Below, piece after piece: positions 21,912 through 33,570 of a stretch of 64,000 bases of DNA. Every line of letters starts with the position of its first letter. Positions within the stretch are counted from its first letter, which is position 1. Both the position numbers and the translations under genes were made by a program. The notes under the pieces were generated by a model. The model ran no database searches, had not been told where the DNA came from, and saw only the letters and a program-made list of their open reading frames with translations. Location of the stretch: contig CM037589.1 of NCBI GenBank assembly GCA_021018995.1, positions 12,229,001 through 12,293,000 on the forward strand, in the 5' to 3' direction. This stretch comes from Chloranthus sessilifolius (Eukaryota; Streptophyta; Magnoliopsida; Chloranthales; Chloranthaceae).

Positions 21912-22369
21912 ATTTTTTATTCCATTCTTCCACACAGTGGATCTTCAGACAACGTGCGTGTCATCAAACGGTCAAGTTTTTTATTCCATGTTGCATAGAT
22001 CTCATAAAGTGTCCCTAAAATCACGCTTGAGCATAATGTGTGCCCTAAAAATGTACCCATCAGTGAATCAACAATCCAATCCAATCACTTTAATACAGAC
22101 ACTGTGTCATATGTTAACAATGGTTAATCTTAAATTTATCTATTTTTTTTAGGTATTTTTTTTAGTAGTATCTATCGTTTTTTTCTTAGTTTCTATGATT
22201 TTTTAAAATTTTGTTTTAGAGTTAGGGTTTTTGAGTTCAAAATACTTTTAATTTCTTTTAGGGATATTAGCATTTCATTTTTTTTTAACATAAGGAATTT
22301 CCAAAATGCCCTGTAAGACCAACAGTCACCCCTTTAATTCGACTCTATCGACTAAAAGAAGCCCCCTGA

Positions 22370-23155
22370 AGAATCAGTACATGATATCGGTATTATCGAC
22401 ATTGAAGTCATCATCATAATCACTATTATTGTTGTTGTGATCATCTTCATCGCCAGCATTGATATCACGTCAGCCTTCATTATTGTTGCATCTCTTATTT
22501 GGAAACTGAAAATTTGATGCCAAATGATTTTTGTGATTTCTAGAATTTCCCATAATTACCATTACCACAATCTTCCACTTTGATCTTTTTATGTCTGTTG
22601 ATAAATCTGCCCCAACTTTTATATGCTTTCAGTACTTAGGGAGAAGTAAGTTTTACTTGAAATAATCATGGGGGTTGTTTTTCATTGCAAAGATAGCAAT
22701 AAAGCAAAATAGAGGTGGATGCGTTAAAAAGTCGGAGCGGATTTATCAAATTTGATTTTTATTTAGTGTACTTTGGTCAACTTGAGTAAAAGAGATCAAA
22801 TTTAAGCTTGTATTAGGTATGTTTTATGATAGCAGCCATTGATTTTGTTCCCATAATTCTTGTGGTCTTGCAGAGATAATGTGGGGGAAATTGCGGAACA
22901 TTGAATCTTAGATATGTTTGATGGCCGAGTTTTGGGTGAGTTTGGAAGCCTGCTCTCATTAATTTTCCATCACTAACTAAAATATTGATTAGTTTCCAGT
23001 GAGGATTTCGCCCGTCCCTGAGTACCTTTTAGTGCATCAAATATCTCTAAGGTTTAGCTAAGTTCTTTATGGTGCTTCAAATTGCTCTTTATGCATAGCA
23101 TTTTGATGGGTTTTGTCAGATTATTGTACTTTGGGAAATATTTATAATAAGATTC
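22370..23155. repeat. 785-bp direct duplication, copy 1
   Basis: It matches 26933-27716 nearly end to end by eye, starting CATGATA-CGGTATTATCGACATTG and ending GGGAAATATTTATAATAA. On the minus strand both copies show an Asn/Asp-rich frame (RCNNNEG...DEDDHNNNNS), which suggests a piece of an unidentified gene. Copy 1 has a stop in that frame. Confidence 0.8.
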
Positions 23156-25286
23156 TTTTATTTCATTAGAAAATCATTCTTTGATCTATCTTTTTAATCC
23201 GAAAATCCTGCTTTTGGTTTTTTTTTTTTTTTAAAATCATAATATCTAATATGAATCGAACATTATCTCTAAATACCTTTTGGGCATTTTCTTTTATTAT
23301 GTCAAATTATTTCTGATTTTATACTTTAAATTGGAAGCCATTTTTAGTGCCCATCAAGCAATGGTTGAAATTTCCTGGTCTATTAAATTTGAGAATGATT
23401 CATCATTGTGGTTTGGGAAAAAGGCATTCATACTATTCCCAACCTGCTTGAAATTTTGGCTATAATCTCTCTTAATAATGAAATTAGTCGAGTTTATAAC
23501 AAAATGTATTCCTTTGTTACGGATCCTTATTTGGTAAATTGCTGGTATGCTGCTCTTTTATGACGAAATTATTTTGGACAACTTCTTAACTATAAGTGTA
23601 GTTGAAGCAATCTCCATTTTATGTCATAGCATACTCACGTAATCACCGGACTTCTTTATCATATTCTTTAGCGTAGCTCCTTCAAAAGAGTTTTGAAGTT
23701 GAACCCTTTTCTGTAACTTTGAGCAGTATCTGCCTACTAATGAAGCTTTACTTCAATAAGTCCTTCATTAAAAATACACCTATTTCTATCAAATTTATGT
23801 TTTAAATTGTTATTATTTTTCTTACATTTTTTCAGGAAATTGATATTTCTGATCTAGAGGCTGATCTGATTCAGTTTTTAAATTGATATTGCTGGTGCGT
23901 TATTGTTGAAAATGATCGTGTACTACTATTGATCTCTTTATATTACAAGTAATTGTTGCTTATAAAAGGTATGTCAATTATTTTCCTTTATTTGATAATC
24001 TAAGTGAATTTGCATGATTTTAAAGGTATGTCAACTATCTGTCTTCTTCCTATTTGTATATTTATTCTTAGTTGCTTGTTCCTTATTGATCAATTTGATC
24101 TTTTTTTTTTAATAGGTGGAAGAAGAACAAGAATTAAATGGTGAAGGCGAAAAACCATATAAGGAGAATAGAGAACACTCCAGGTAATGTTTTTAGTTTA
24201 TTTTGGTTTCTTTTTATAAGTCAGCTTAGGTTTTTGATAAATATTGTGCATCCTCAATCTTTAAACCAATAATTGCTTATGAGTATAAGGGTTATACTAT
24301 AATGTGTGTTTGCATCCACACTAAGATGAGGAGAGTTGAGTACACTCTAGGTCATGATTTTAGTTCATTTTGATTTCTTTTTATAAGCCAGCTTAGGTTG
24401 TTGATAAATATGGTACATCCTCACTCTTTAAACCAATAATTACTTATTTTCAGCAAGTGTCTATGTTCAGCAATAATGTAACTAAAATGTATGCATATTA
24501 CATAAGTTGGATGCAACTATTGAACAACTAACATAAGATATAATGTATGTTTGCATCCACACTCTTTAAACCAATAATTGATTATGTTCGGCAATAATGA
24601 TTGTAAAATGAACAAACCAAATGCGCAAATTTGCGATGCCGATGCATCTCTACAGGTTATATGTAAATCTCCAAAGTCTAATTCTCTCATAAACAAGATT
24701 AAATAGTAGGCAAATAATAAATGTGAGACTACCATTACTTACCACTCCAATTTTTTTATTCCACAATATATTGTGACCAACCAGATATTGGCACTATAAC
24801 CATTACCTAGAAAAAATGTTATTGCATTTTTTATTATTGATCAATACTTTATTGTTCGACAAACTGTATTAATTCGACCAATTTGTCTGATATGTTATTT
24901 AAGTGATTTTAGTTCAATAATCTAAGTGTCATAGATACATATATTTGCTTCATCGTGAGTGTCACAGAGGAGAAAGGCATCATGTCAATGTCAGTTACCA
25001 TGGTAATTTATTATCATGTATAGAGCTTCTTCTGTTAAATGTGAAATCTATATTAATTTCTTATCATGTATAGAGATGGTTTGTGCTGATCTTACTTTAG
25101 GATTACATCTGGTCTCCAATTTGATTTACAGGTTAGGTTTTGCAGGAGCGTGTTCTTCCGCTGCAGCGATATTCAACCAAACCCATCTACGCATAAATGG
25201 GCTTCGACCTGATTGAAAGTGGGATTCCCTCCCGCATTTTGAGGGTCGTCAAACCATTAATTAGTTGGAATAGGGAGGTATGTTAA
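23156..25286. other. Region between duplications, possible gene remnants
   Basis: No confident gene. Exon-like pieces on plus: 24116-24183 (AG before GTGGAAGAAG, GTAATG after CTCCAG, coding VEEEQELNGEGEKPYKENRE) and 23837-23886 (EIDISDLEADLIQFLN then a stop). A frame near 25190-25270 reads MGFDLIESGIPSRILRVVKP; I do not recognise it. A 100-bp intron-like segment (TAAGTCAGCTTAGG, CTTTAAACCAATAATT) is repeated at 24184-24290 and 24349-24450. Confidence 0.3.
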
Positions 25287-25625
25287 ACCCCAATTTGCTA
25301 TTTTTTTGTGCTTTTGCATGTAAATTTTCGATTTTGTTCACCCATTAGATCTTTATGTGTTTGTTTTGGGGACTTTACCATGTAATTTTTCATGGGTTTC
25401 TTTTATTCGTTAGAATTTATTATTGATTCTAATTATTATATCGAGGTGGAGTATATATATTAATCCAAAAATTGCTACTTTTTGGTCTCTTCACCTGCAA
25501 AAATTGAACTTTATTGACCCATTAGATCTTTTTGTGTCATGTTTTGGAGTTTTTTGTTGTTTAATTTTTGATGGGTTTGTTTGAATTAGATAGAATTTAC
25601 TGAATTAAGTTTTTATATGAGGAAG

Positions 25626-25682
<57 letters not shown>

Positions 25683-25920
25683 CCCAAAATTTGCTACTTT
25701 TTGGTGCCTTTTCCTGCACATTTTGGTTTGGTCCATTCAATATTTTTACTTTTTGTTGAGATTTTTGTCATTTTGCTTTTCTTGGGTTCGGTTGTAAAAG
25801 GATATGTTTTTTAATAAATTTGATTCTTATGTGAGGGGGGACGTACATATATGAACCCAAAATTAGTTATTTTTCTTGCCCGTGCCTGAAAATTTTCGAT
25901 TTTGTTGGCCCATCCTTTTC
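25287..25920. repeat. Tandem repeat, about 175-bp unit, 3.5 copies
   Basis: Units begin with AACCCAA-ATT-GCTA-TTTTT at 25287, 25462, 25680 and 25854 and share the ACCCATTAGATCTTT and TGGGTTTCTTT-type phrases. The third step is longer because an AT microsatellite expanded at the unit junction. Confidence 0.8.
25628..25679. repeat. (AT)n microsatellite
   Basis: About 26 AT units at a junction of the tandem repeat. Other junctions show only short AT runs (near 25451 and 25848), so this one expanded in place. Confidence 0.95.
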
Positions 25921-26621
25921 CTGCATTGACTATTGATCTGCATCTTCTGTTATCAACCAATTTAAGATGAGACCCACTCTACTGACAGTGTTTAAACAGT
26001 TAGTGTCATGACCTCCCACTCATATGCCACATGGAGGACATCTTTGATCAATCCAAGCAATCCACCTGGCAGCTCAACATGGGCACATATTTCAACCAAA
26101 AAATCATGGCCATTAGACGAGCAGAGCCATCTGATCAAGCTGCCTGTTCGAATGCATAAATTAGATGGTTCAAATCTCCCAGTAAATATGTTCTCTAGCC
26201 CCAGGCTCTGTCACAAAATTCTCCTAATTAATCAAAATTTTTGAAAAGTTCTCCGAATAGATGGTCAGCGAAACTTTTTGTCGAGCATTCAATTGATTCA
26301 TCAGTTCTCCGAACCTTTCTCGAATTGTTTCTGAGTTTGACCAACTTTTCAAATTTTTCTGAAATTTTTTATCACTATGATACAAGCTTTAATCTTTGTA
26401 TTGTTTTTTTATGAGTGTAAATTGTTAATGCATGCAAACTATATAATACACTTGTTTTATCATTCAAAGACATCATTTTAAACTTTAAATAGGTTAATAT
26501 ATATTTTTGCATATTTTATTAATTTATTACTATTTTTATAACACCAAAATTTTTCCTGAACCATTCTGAATTTTTCCGAATTAACCAAACTGACACCCAA
26601 CCGAATGATTACCAAGTGCAA
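25921..26621. other. Intergenic, no gene seen
   Basis: It includes a low-copy-looking stretch (26000-26240) with an open frame lacking any family signature, then AT-rich sequence with TTTTCCGAA / TTCTCCGAA words of the kind found in nearby small MITEs. Confidence 0.4.
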
Positions 26622-26721
26622 TTTTTTTTTTTTTTGTCATAGATAAGTTGGGCTCGAACCTGTGACCTTGCGGTTGCAATATTGTCAGCCTTCCATTGTG
26701 CTACAGCCCCAAGCCCCGAAA
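26622..26721 (-). mobile_element. tRNA-derived SINE, best copy
   Basis: Minus strand: GGGGCTTGGGGCTGTAGC, A box TAGCACAATGG, B box GGTCACAGGTTCGAGCC about 35 bp on, then a short tail ending in 12 or more A. Intact boxes and an A-rich 3' end mark a short SINE of about 100 bp. Confidence 0.7.
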
Positions 26722-26932
26722 TTGGTTACTATGGCCTTAGGGAGCTCCCAATAAGCGCTACCTTTTTTATGACTTGGATTACCCAACACTTATGCCACGT
26801 GGCCGATAAATGGATTAGTCATAGCCCAATCTGTGAAATGGGCTGTCATATAGTCATATTCCATTAGTCCATTTAAAATAACTTTTCTATGGATCATCCT
26901 CTGCAACATTTTGTTTAATTTTGTGAGTCTGT

Positions 26933-27716
26933 AATCATAACATGATACCGGTATTATCGACATTGGTGTCATCATCATAACCACTATTATTGTTGTTGTG
27001 ATCATCTTCATCATCAGCATTGATATCACCACAACCTTCATTATTGTTGCATCTCTTATTTTGGAAACAGAAAATTTGATGTCAAATGACTTTTGTGATT
27101 TCTAGAATTTCCCATAATTACCATCACCACAATCTTCCACTTTGATCTTTTTATGTTTGTTGTTAATCTGCCCCCACTTTTATATGCTTTCAGTACTCAG
27201 GGAGAAGTAAGTTTTTACTTGAAATAATCATGGGGGCTGTTTTTCATTGCAAAGATAACAATAAGGTAAAATAGTGGTGGATGCGTTAAAAAGTCGTAGC
27301 GGATTTATCAAAATCGATTTTTATTTAGTGTACTTTGGTCAACTTGGGTAAAAGAGATCAAATTTAAGCTTGTATTATGTCTGTTTTATGATAGCAGCCA
27401 TTGATTTTGTTCCCATAATTCTTGTGGTCTTGTAGGGATAATATAGGGGAAATTGCGGAACATTGAATCTTAGATATGTTTGATGGTTGAGTTTTGAGTG
27501 AGTTTGGAAGCTTGCTCTTATTTATTTTTCGATCACTAACTAAAATAATGATCAGTTTCCAGTGAGGATTTCGCCCGTCCCTGAGTACCTTTTAGTGCAT
27601 CAAATATCTCTTAAGTTTTAGCTAAGTTCTTTTTAGTGCTTCAAATTGCTCTTTATGCATAGAATTTTGACGGATTTTGTCAGATTATTGTACTTTGGGA
27701 AATATTTATAATAAAT
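26933..27716. repeat. 785-bp direct duplication, copy 2
   Basis: Same orientation as 22370-23155, 4.56 kb away. Similarity stops sharply at TTTATAATAA, after which the DGK1-like region begins. On minus its frame is open from NKRCNNNEGCGDINADDEDD to a stop just after NTGIML. Confidence 0.8.
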
Positions 27717-28220
27717 TACCACATCTTTCATTTTCAATGTCACTACGAGAATTAGGTTTTCTGCTTTTCCATAGCATCAATGGTGGGGTTATTAGGTAAT
27801 AGCCAATTTCTGATGAGACATGTTGAAGCTTTAATGTTGATCCTCATGGTTAAAAAGTTTAGTGAAGCTTCTGTTTGTGAGGAAGACTCATGAGGTAAAT
27901 GGAATGTGGGTGATGAACAAATTCCAAGGGAAGATGAAGGAATCCTTGCAAATGGATTCTACTATAACGTTGTTACACATAGTGAATTAAAGAGGAGAAT
28001 TTATTTATGATGATATATATTATGAACCTTCCTTCATGCTCTTTTTTATGGCTTTGGTGAACAATCACTGAGCAAAATCCTAAATCTTTTTGGGGTAGAG
28101 TAGTTTTATATATCCATCACTCGATTTATGTAGACGATTTAAACCTTACATTGAAGAATGGATGATTATAAAGAAACTTTGTGATTTTCACTTCTTATGT
28201 TGAGCAATAAGATATCATAT

Positions 28221-28556
28221 ATGGCAGATTCTTGTCTTCTCCTCGCTGCTTGTCTTATATCCGTTGTTGGAATACTATGGCCTACACCATTTTTCAATGG
28301 AGAAGAGACATAAGTCTAAGCTGGATGAATGTTGTGGCGAGGTCCAAAAAGAACAACCCGAAAGCAAAGCATAAGGTTCCTAGCAGTGCCTATACATGGA
28401 ATGTAGAATTTGGGTCTCGTGGTAAGAGCCTAAATTGTTGTGTATGTTTAAAGTCTGTTTCTCCACCTCAGCGTCTCGGGTAAATTATGGCTTCAGATTA
28501 CTTAATCCATCGTTGTAAAATTTGTGGTGCGACAGCACACATAAAATGCTCCCACT
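28221..28556 (+). pseudogene. Diacylglycerol kinase 1-like first exon, decayed fragment
   Basis: It starts with ATG at 28221: MADSCLLLAACLISVVGIL, the N-terminal membrane segment of plant DGK1/DGK2. A one-base frame change follows, then AYTIFQWRRDISLSWMNVVA, ARSKKNNPKAKHKVP, YTWNVEFGSRGKSLNCCVCL and KSVSPPQRLG. A stop (28481) lies in frame before MASDYLIHRCKICGATAHIKC. The Cys/His pattern is the first C1 (diacylglycerol-binding) domain. Known: DGK1 phosphorylates diacylglycerol to phosphatidic acid at membranes. Homology ends at an AT run; no kinase domain follows in the window. The 500 bp upstream (27717-28220) may be its leader. I infer a truncated gene copy. Confidence 0.8.
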
Positions 28557-28572
28557 ATATATATATATATAG
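28557..28572. repeat. Short (AT)n run ending the DGK1 homology
   Basis: About eight AT units exactly where the DGK1-like sequence stops. Confidence 0.8.
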
Positions 28573-28958
28573 GGCCATCATTTGCTTAAATCACTGGTGT
28601 GGAAGCAACACATTTTACTGTTCCTTTGTCAAACATGTGTATGCTATCTGTAATCGGGCCATAGGCACCTTTTAATCAAAGCTGACCAGGTTTCCCATCA
28701 CATATTCATATGTCATGCCTCGCTGCCCATGTTTTCTTTTCAGTACATAAATAAATACTACTGATTTTTCATGTTTACCGTGAAATTTTGGTGTTCTTTT
28801 TTTTATTTTTTTATTATTGATAAGTTGGACTTTGAAATGTTTGTGTTAATAATCAATTCCAATCTGATTTCTCTTTTGAATGACAAGTCTTGAATGAACT
28901 GTGCGTTTCAAGTAGAGGTGGTGCATGGATGTTGAAAAGTGGCGATAGTATACCACAA

Positions 28959-28960
<2 letters not shown>

Positions 28961-28993
<33 letters not shown>
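28961..28993. repeat. (AT)n microsatellite
   Basis: About 16 AT units beside a foldback-type sequence (GGTGTTTAAATGATC). Confidence 0.95.
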
Positions 28994-28994
<1 letters not shown>

Positions 28995-29142
28995 CTTGGC
29001 TAAATGGTGTTTAAATGATCTTTGATCAAATAATCTTACATCATTTATACCGGTCTTTAAGATCATTTCATTTATCTTCTGTCAAGTTCGCTGTCATAAG
29101 AATTATAATTATGATAAGTTACCCAGATCATTTCGTTTAATG

Positions 29143-29167
29143 ATATATATATATATATATATATATA
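29143..29167. repeat. (AT)n microsatellite
   Basis: About 12 AT units. With the run at 28961 it brackets a 150-bp segment. Confidence 0.9.
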
Positions 29168-29234
29168 AGTTGAAAAATAAAAAATGTGAACCAAAATTTG
29201 ATGTACTATGTGAACACAAAGCAAGTCTTTTCAA

Positions 29235-29400
29235 GTGATCTAGGTTTTGATTGATCTGACTTTTTTGATAATATTTTTTGATTTTGTGATTTGGTTTATT
29301 GGGCGACATGTTTGTTTAGGTGATTTTGTGATCTGGGTTATGATTGATCTTACTTTTTTTATAATATTTTTTGATTTTGTGATCTGATTTATTGGGCGTG
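29235..29400. repeat. Short tandem duplication, about 90-bp unit
   Basis: GATTGATCT-ACTTTTTT-ATAATATTTTTTGATTTTGTGATCTG-TTTATTGGGCG occurs twice in a row, the second copy starting near 29342. Confidence 0.75.
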
Positions 29401-30535
29401 GATGGAGATTCAATGAACTGGATTATTGTAATGGGTTTTAAGTCGTTTTTGATTGATTTATGTATGATTAATTCTTATAGAGTATTTTTTTTTTTCCCAA
29501 TTATCGGGAGATGTAGATGAATTTGGTGGAGTTAGTTTTCAATTCTGAGTCGTTTACGAATCAGAATGGGCAATTCAACTATCCAATACTGTTTAGTATC
29601 CCAAATTGGAGTTGTCTCGATCCAAACTACATGAGAGAGTAGTCCCAGTCGGCCTGTTATTCTATTTTTGATCCGGTCCCATTTAAAAACACTGTGCTAA
29701 TGTGATTTCCATTTCACTAGCAAAAGGAGATACTAATATCTCAAAGGACTATATATGAGATATGAGTTAGGGGAATTTTAGAAATGAAAATTGACAGAAA
29801 CTATTTTTACTAACTATTTTTTATTATAATTTTAAATTATACATAATGAAGACATATGAAACATAGTAATAAATTTTATTTTTTATTTTTTTCTTTAATA
29901 AATCATAAAACATAGTAATGAATACTTCAAATGCAATATGTTTTTATGTTCAAATCACCCTATAGATGTCTAAAAATCAAGTTCCATCTTTTAAAAATTC
30001 TAATGTCCACCTTTTTACTAGTTTTACAAAATCATAAGCAGTAAGATTATAGATAAAAAAAAAAAAGTGCAAATAAAGTTGGATACTATTCAAAATTTGG
30101 TGATGGAACCTATTTATTTAAAACTTCAACGGCAAACCTGACCCGTTTATGAGAGGTCAATAACCTCACCCACTTTGTTATGTCTAACTAAAGCTCATTT
30201 TAACAATTTTTAAAGTATGACGACGCAACCCCATAGGCCACAATAATTTCCTGTTATATGGGACTATTATATAGAGGCATTGAAATCTCTAGACGTCCAC
30301 ATTTGACTTATAACAGCCTCCAAAAGGCAATTAAATGAAGCTCCTGATGGAGCTCAGCCTCATGGAAGAGTTCTCTTCAAGTCCATTCAAGTAAAACCCT
30401 TGGAACAACCAATTTTAATGTTGATATCATGCATACACTAACATATGATCCTAATTAGGAATAACAACACTTTGTTGAGTGTTTACAGGTTAGAATCCTT
30501 TGGATAGCTCTACTTGCATCTACCAAATCTATTAC
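29401..30535. other. Intergenic, no gene seen
   Basis: AT-rich, no coding signature and no repeat I could delimit. A CACTG-ended segment near 29600-29700 may be a worn MITE. Confidence 0.4.
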
Positions 30536-30815
30536 GGCACCAATGTTTATAATCATTGACTGCTTTGACTCAAACGATGGAGATTATTTTTTGTTCTAAT
30601 TTTATATGCAATGGATCTTGAGATCACGGGTGGGAACCATATTTGATCATGCAGTCATTCCCAACTCACTTTTTAGGCTTTGTGTCACATGAAATCAAAA
30701 TTTGACCTTCTGATGTTATGCCCATAATATCAAGATCCATTGTGTGGAAGATTGGGATAAAAAATTATCTCCATTGTCTGATTTAAAGCACTCAATAATT
30801 TTCGGTGTTAATTAT
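30536..30815. mobile_element. Family A-like MITE, worn
   Basis: Self-complementary body with ATTGACTGCTTTGA, GGAGATTATTTTTTGTTC and AATGGATCTTGAGATC on the left and their complements on the right (CAAGATCCATTGTGTGG, AAAGCACTCAAT). Outer TIR and target duplication not resolved. Confidence 0.55.
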
Positions 30816-31867
30816 CTTAGACATTCGGTCGATGCAAATAGGGTGACCCGACTCCAGTTTTCCCGTATTTTAAAACAAGGTATACCGTTACAAGGTTCAC
30901 CCGGTTGGACCCATAAAACATTTTAGTTTAAAGTAATAAGTTTTTTTTGTTTTTTTAAAAAAGGTAAAGTAGATGGGTAGTAATAAAGATCATATTTATA
31001 GGTTATTTAATTTCTAACCTATAAAAAGAGGTATTAAAGTCGGTGGGTCCTATGATACAAGGGTCAGAAAATTGTTCATGGGCCACCCATGTTCATAAAC
31101 ATTGGTATACTCACAAAGAAGGGGGCTCAAGTCCGGCCCCATTTAACTCTTGAGTTTCTATTAAATACGTTTCTTATACAATTTTTGTTAAGCCTCTAAA
31201 TTTATGATGTAGAAGCCTTCAAATAGGCTCAAGCCTTCATTTAACTCTAAAATTTCTATTAATAATGGTTCTTATACAACCTTTGTGTGTGTATAAACCC
31301 CCAAATATATGATGTAGAAGCCTAAAAATCAATGATAAAATAATTTTTAATATTATATTTATCATTTGTAGGCTCCATACACCAACAAAAATTTATGACA
31401 ACCCCCCTATTTATAAATCAAAGGTGTCCAAGCGGTGGATCATCTGTATAGATGAAACTCTACTGTAACCAAAGATTTAAAGAACGATATAAATCGGCAT
31501 ACAGGCCTCAACCGATACGTATCGAATATATCATATACATATCGGCCACGTAGTATGGTATCACAGGAATGTGTGTTAGCAGTACTCAAAAGATCATTCG
31601 AATCATTTGATATAGGTACTTCGGTTTCATATTAAAGTCCTGGGAATGTATATATATGGTACAGATCCACCGTAGAATGTATTATATTAGATATTATATT
31701 ATTTGATGAAGCTCGATCACATGACATGTGGATGACTTGGATTGGTGAATAATAGAAGGTGCTGATGACATTGATTGATGTAGCCTTTAGGTGACTAAAG
31801 TCTGACATTAAAACCATTTCATCCATCAAGATATTTTTTATTTTTTATTTATAATGCATCCTTCAAA
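30816..31867. other. Intergenic, no gene seen
   Basis: It contains a CCGATACGTATCG patch (31490-31560) related to the hAT MITE bodies but without clear ends, and repeated AAATTTATGATGTAGAAGCC phrases (31198 and 31306), a small local duplication. Confidence 0.45.
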
Positions 31868-32145
31868 CATAGTGACAAATTTCGTTTTCGGGAATTTTTC
31901 GGTGGGGGGTCCTTTTAGTACATTTCGGATTAATTTTGATAATTTTCGAAAAAATTTTGGGAATTAAAAATATATATTTAATATTTTTTTTAATATTTTA
32001 AAAAAATTTACCGCAATATACCGATATTTACCGAAAAATATCGAAAATCAAAATTTTCCTAAAATTTTTCTGAAATTTTCATTTGACCCCCATTTCGCAA
32101 AATTTCACGAAATTTCACCTAATTTCAACAAAATTTGGCACTATG
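31868..32145. mobile_element. hAT-type MITE (CATAGTGAC family)
   Basis: The ends are CATAGTGACAAATTT and its near complement AAATTTGGCACTATG. The flanks CCTTCAAA / CCGTCAAA (31860-31867, 32146-32153) form an 8-bp duplication with one change. The body is rich in AAATTTTCG and CGAAAATT words. A sister copy lies at 48443-48751. Confidence 0.75.
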
Positions 32146-32806
32146 CCGTCAAATAGCTGAGTCGTATTGAAAACTGCCAAGAACGCAATGACAAAAATGG
32201 ACGATATTTTTTTTTTCTTCATATATTTGGTTTTTCTTCGATAAATAATACGCGGTCGAGGTTGGCGGCTTCCTCAATTGTTTTACAACGTTGGCTGAAT
32301 AATTGAATGGGCCAATCGACGAATTTCTACAGCGTCGGCTAAATTGACTTGTTAAGTGGGGTTGCATTAAATCTCGTTTTTGGGAGTTAAAATTTGTACC
32401 TAATAGGACAGACTTTATGCCACGTGAAATACCATCTTACTCGTCTCATATGAAAATCATGATGTTAAGATCTTTAAGCCAAAAAATTCGCACCAAATTC
32501 AATCTATATCATCTGGTTTGTAAAAGGCCTTCAATGGATGACTTTGACAAATGAGACTATCAAGGTCAGGTCATGTTTTATGCCAATTTTTTGCCTAAGA
32601 GGTCTTTACATTATGATTTTCAAATCTGACCGCTTAAAGAGAATCTCGTACGGACCAGAATTTGTGGTGGTATATAAAAGATTGATCTTCATGTTTGTCA
32701 AGGCCCTTGAAAGTTGTAAGTAGCATTATTCTTGTGAAAGACGTGTGGACTGCGATGTCTACTCATGATAGGTGGACACTCATTTTATACTAACTCTTAA
32801 AATAAC
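32146..32806. other. Intergenic, no gene seen
   Basis: It has several short open frames on both strands but no domain signature. Part near 32400-32720 looks low-copy. Confidence 0.4.
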
Positions 32807-33224
32807 GGGTACCTTAAATACACCCACCGAATCTTGAAATGCCCCCACGCCCTCACGCAAAAATCATTGATTGTTCTAAATGAGATGATAGAGATAGTGC
32901 TTCGCTCTAATCTTCCACACAAGATCTTGAGGCCATGAATGTATCATCATACGGATATTTTTTTTATTCCACATGACAGAGATCACAAAAAGTGGCCCTA
33001 AAGTCATGTCGCACACATCTAGCTCAAACATGACTTTAGGGCCATGTTTTGGGATCTATGACATGTGGAATAGAAAATTAAGTGTCTTATGATACTTTCA
33101 TGGACTCAAGATCCCTTCTGTGGAAGATTGGACCGAATCACAATCTCCATAGTTTGATTTAAAGCAATAGATATTTTTGGCGTGGACGCATTTCAAGCTT
33201 CGGTAGACGTATTTAAAGGTAACC
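32807..33224. mobile_element. Mutator-type foldback MITE (family A variant), 9-bp TSD
   Basis: TIRs GGGTACCTTAAATACACCC and, at the other end, the near complement ending GGTAACC. TAAAATAAC (32798-32806) and TAAAATAAT (33225-33233) form a 9-bp duplication with one change. 418 bp, self-complementary throughout. Confidence 0.8.
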
Positions 33225-33234
33225 TAAAATAATG

Positions 33235-33570
33235 GAGGGCGCCTGCATTGAAAAATCATTTATTGTGTTGAATCAGACGATGAAGATGGGTTTTCATTCC
33301 ATCTTTCAGATTGTGGATCTTGAGACTATGGGAGTATCATTAGACGGGCGGTCAATTTTTCTTTCCGCGTGCTTGAGACCTTGTGTGCCACATTATTTTT
33401 AAAGTCACTTTTGGGATTTATGCTACGTGGAATAGGAAATTGATTGTTTGATGAGCCACACATGGTCTCAAGTTCCATTGTGTAGATGATTGGGATGAAA
33501 ACACATTTCCATCTTCTGGTTCAACACACTCAATAGCATTTTAATATAGGCACCCTCGGTATTTACGGAG
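33235..33570. mobile_element. Family A-like MITE, adjacent copy
   Basis: Body words AATCATTTATTGTGTTGAAT, GGATCTTGAGACTATGG and their complements (CTCAAGTTCCATTGTGT) mark it as the same broad family directly after the previous copy. Ends not resolved. Confidence 0.5.

Larger units (their letters stand above)
18250..22160. mobile_element. Family A-like MITE split by a solo LTR
   Basis: The left part (18250-18344) ends GTGATCATTTT, and the right part (from 21912) resumes ATTTTTTATTCCATTCTTCC and GTGGATCTTCAGAC. Together they match the GATCATTTTTCATCCCAATC and GATGGATCTTGAGATC words of intact copies. The interruption is exactly the 3.57-kb LTR with its 5-bp duplication. Confidence 0.65.

Noticed and set aside
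23156-25286. Intact multi-exon host gene
   Set aside because: A few exon-like pieces have splice-like borders, but they do not join in phase to a recognisable protein.
26644-26721. Functional tRNA gene
   Set aside because: A and B boxes are present, but the sequence does not form a cloverleaf with a matched acceptor stem and it ends in an A tail, so it is a SINE.
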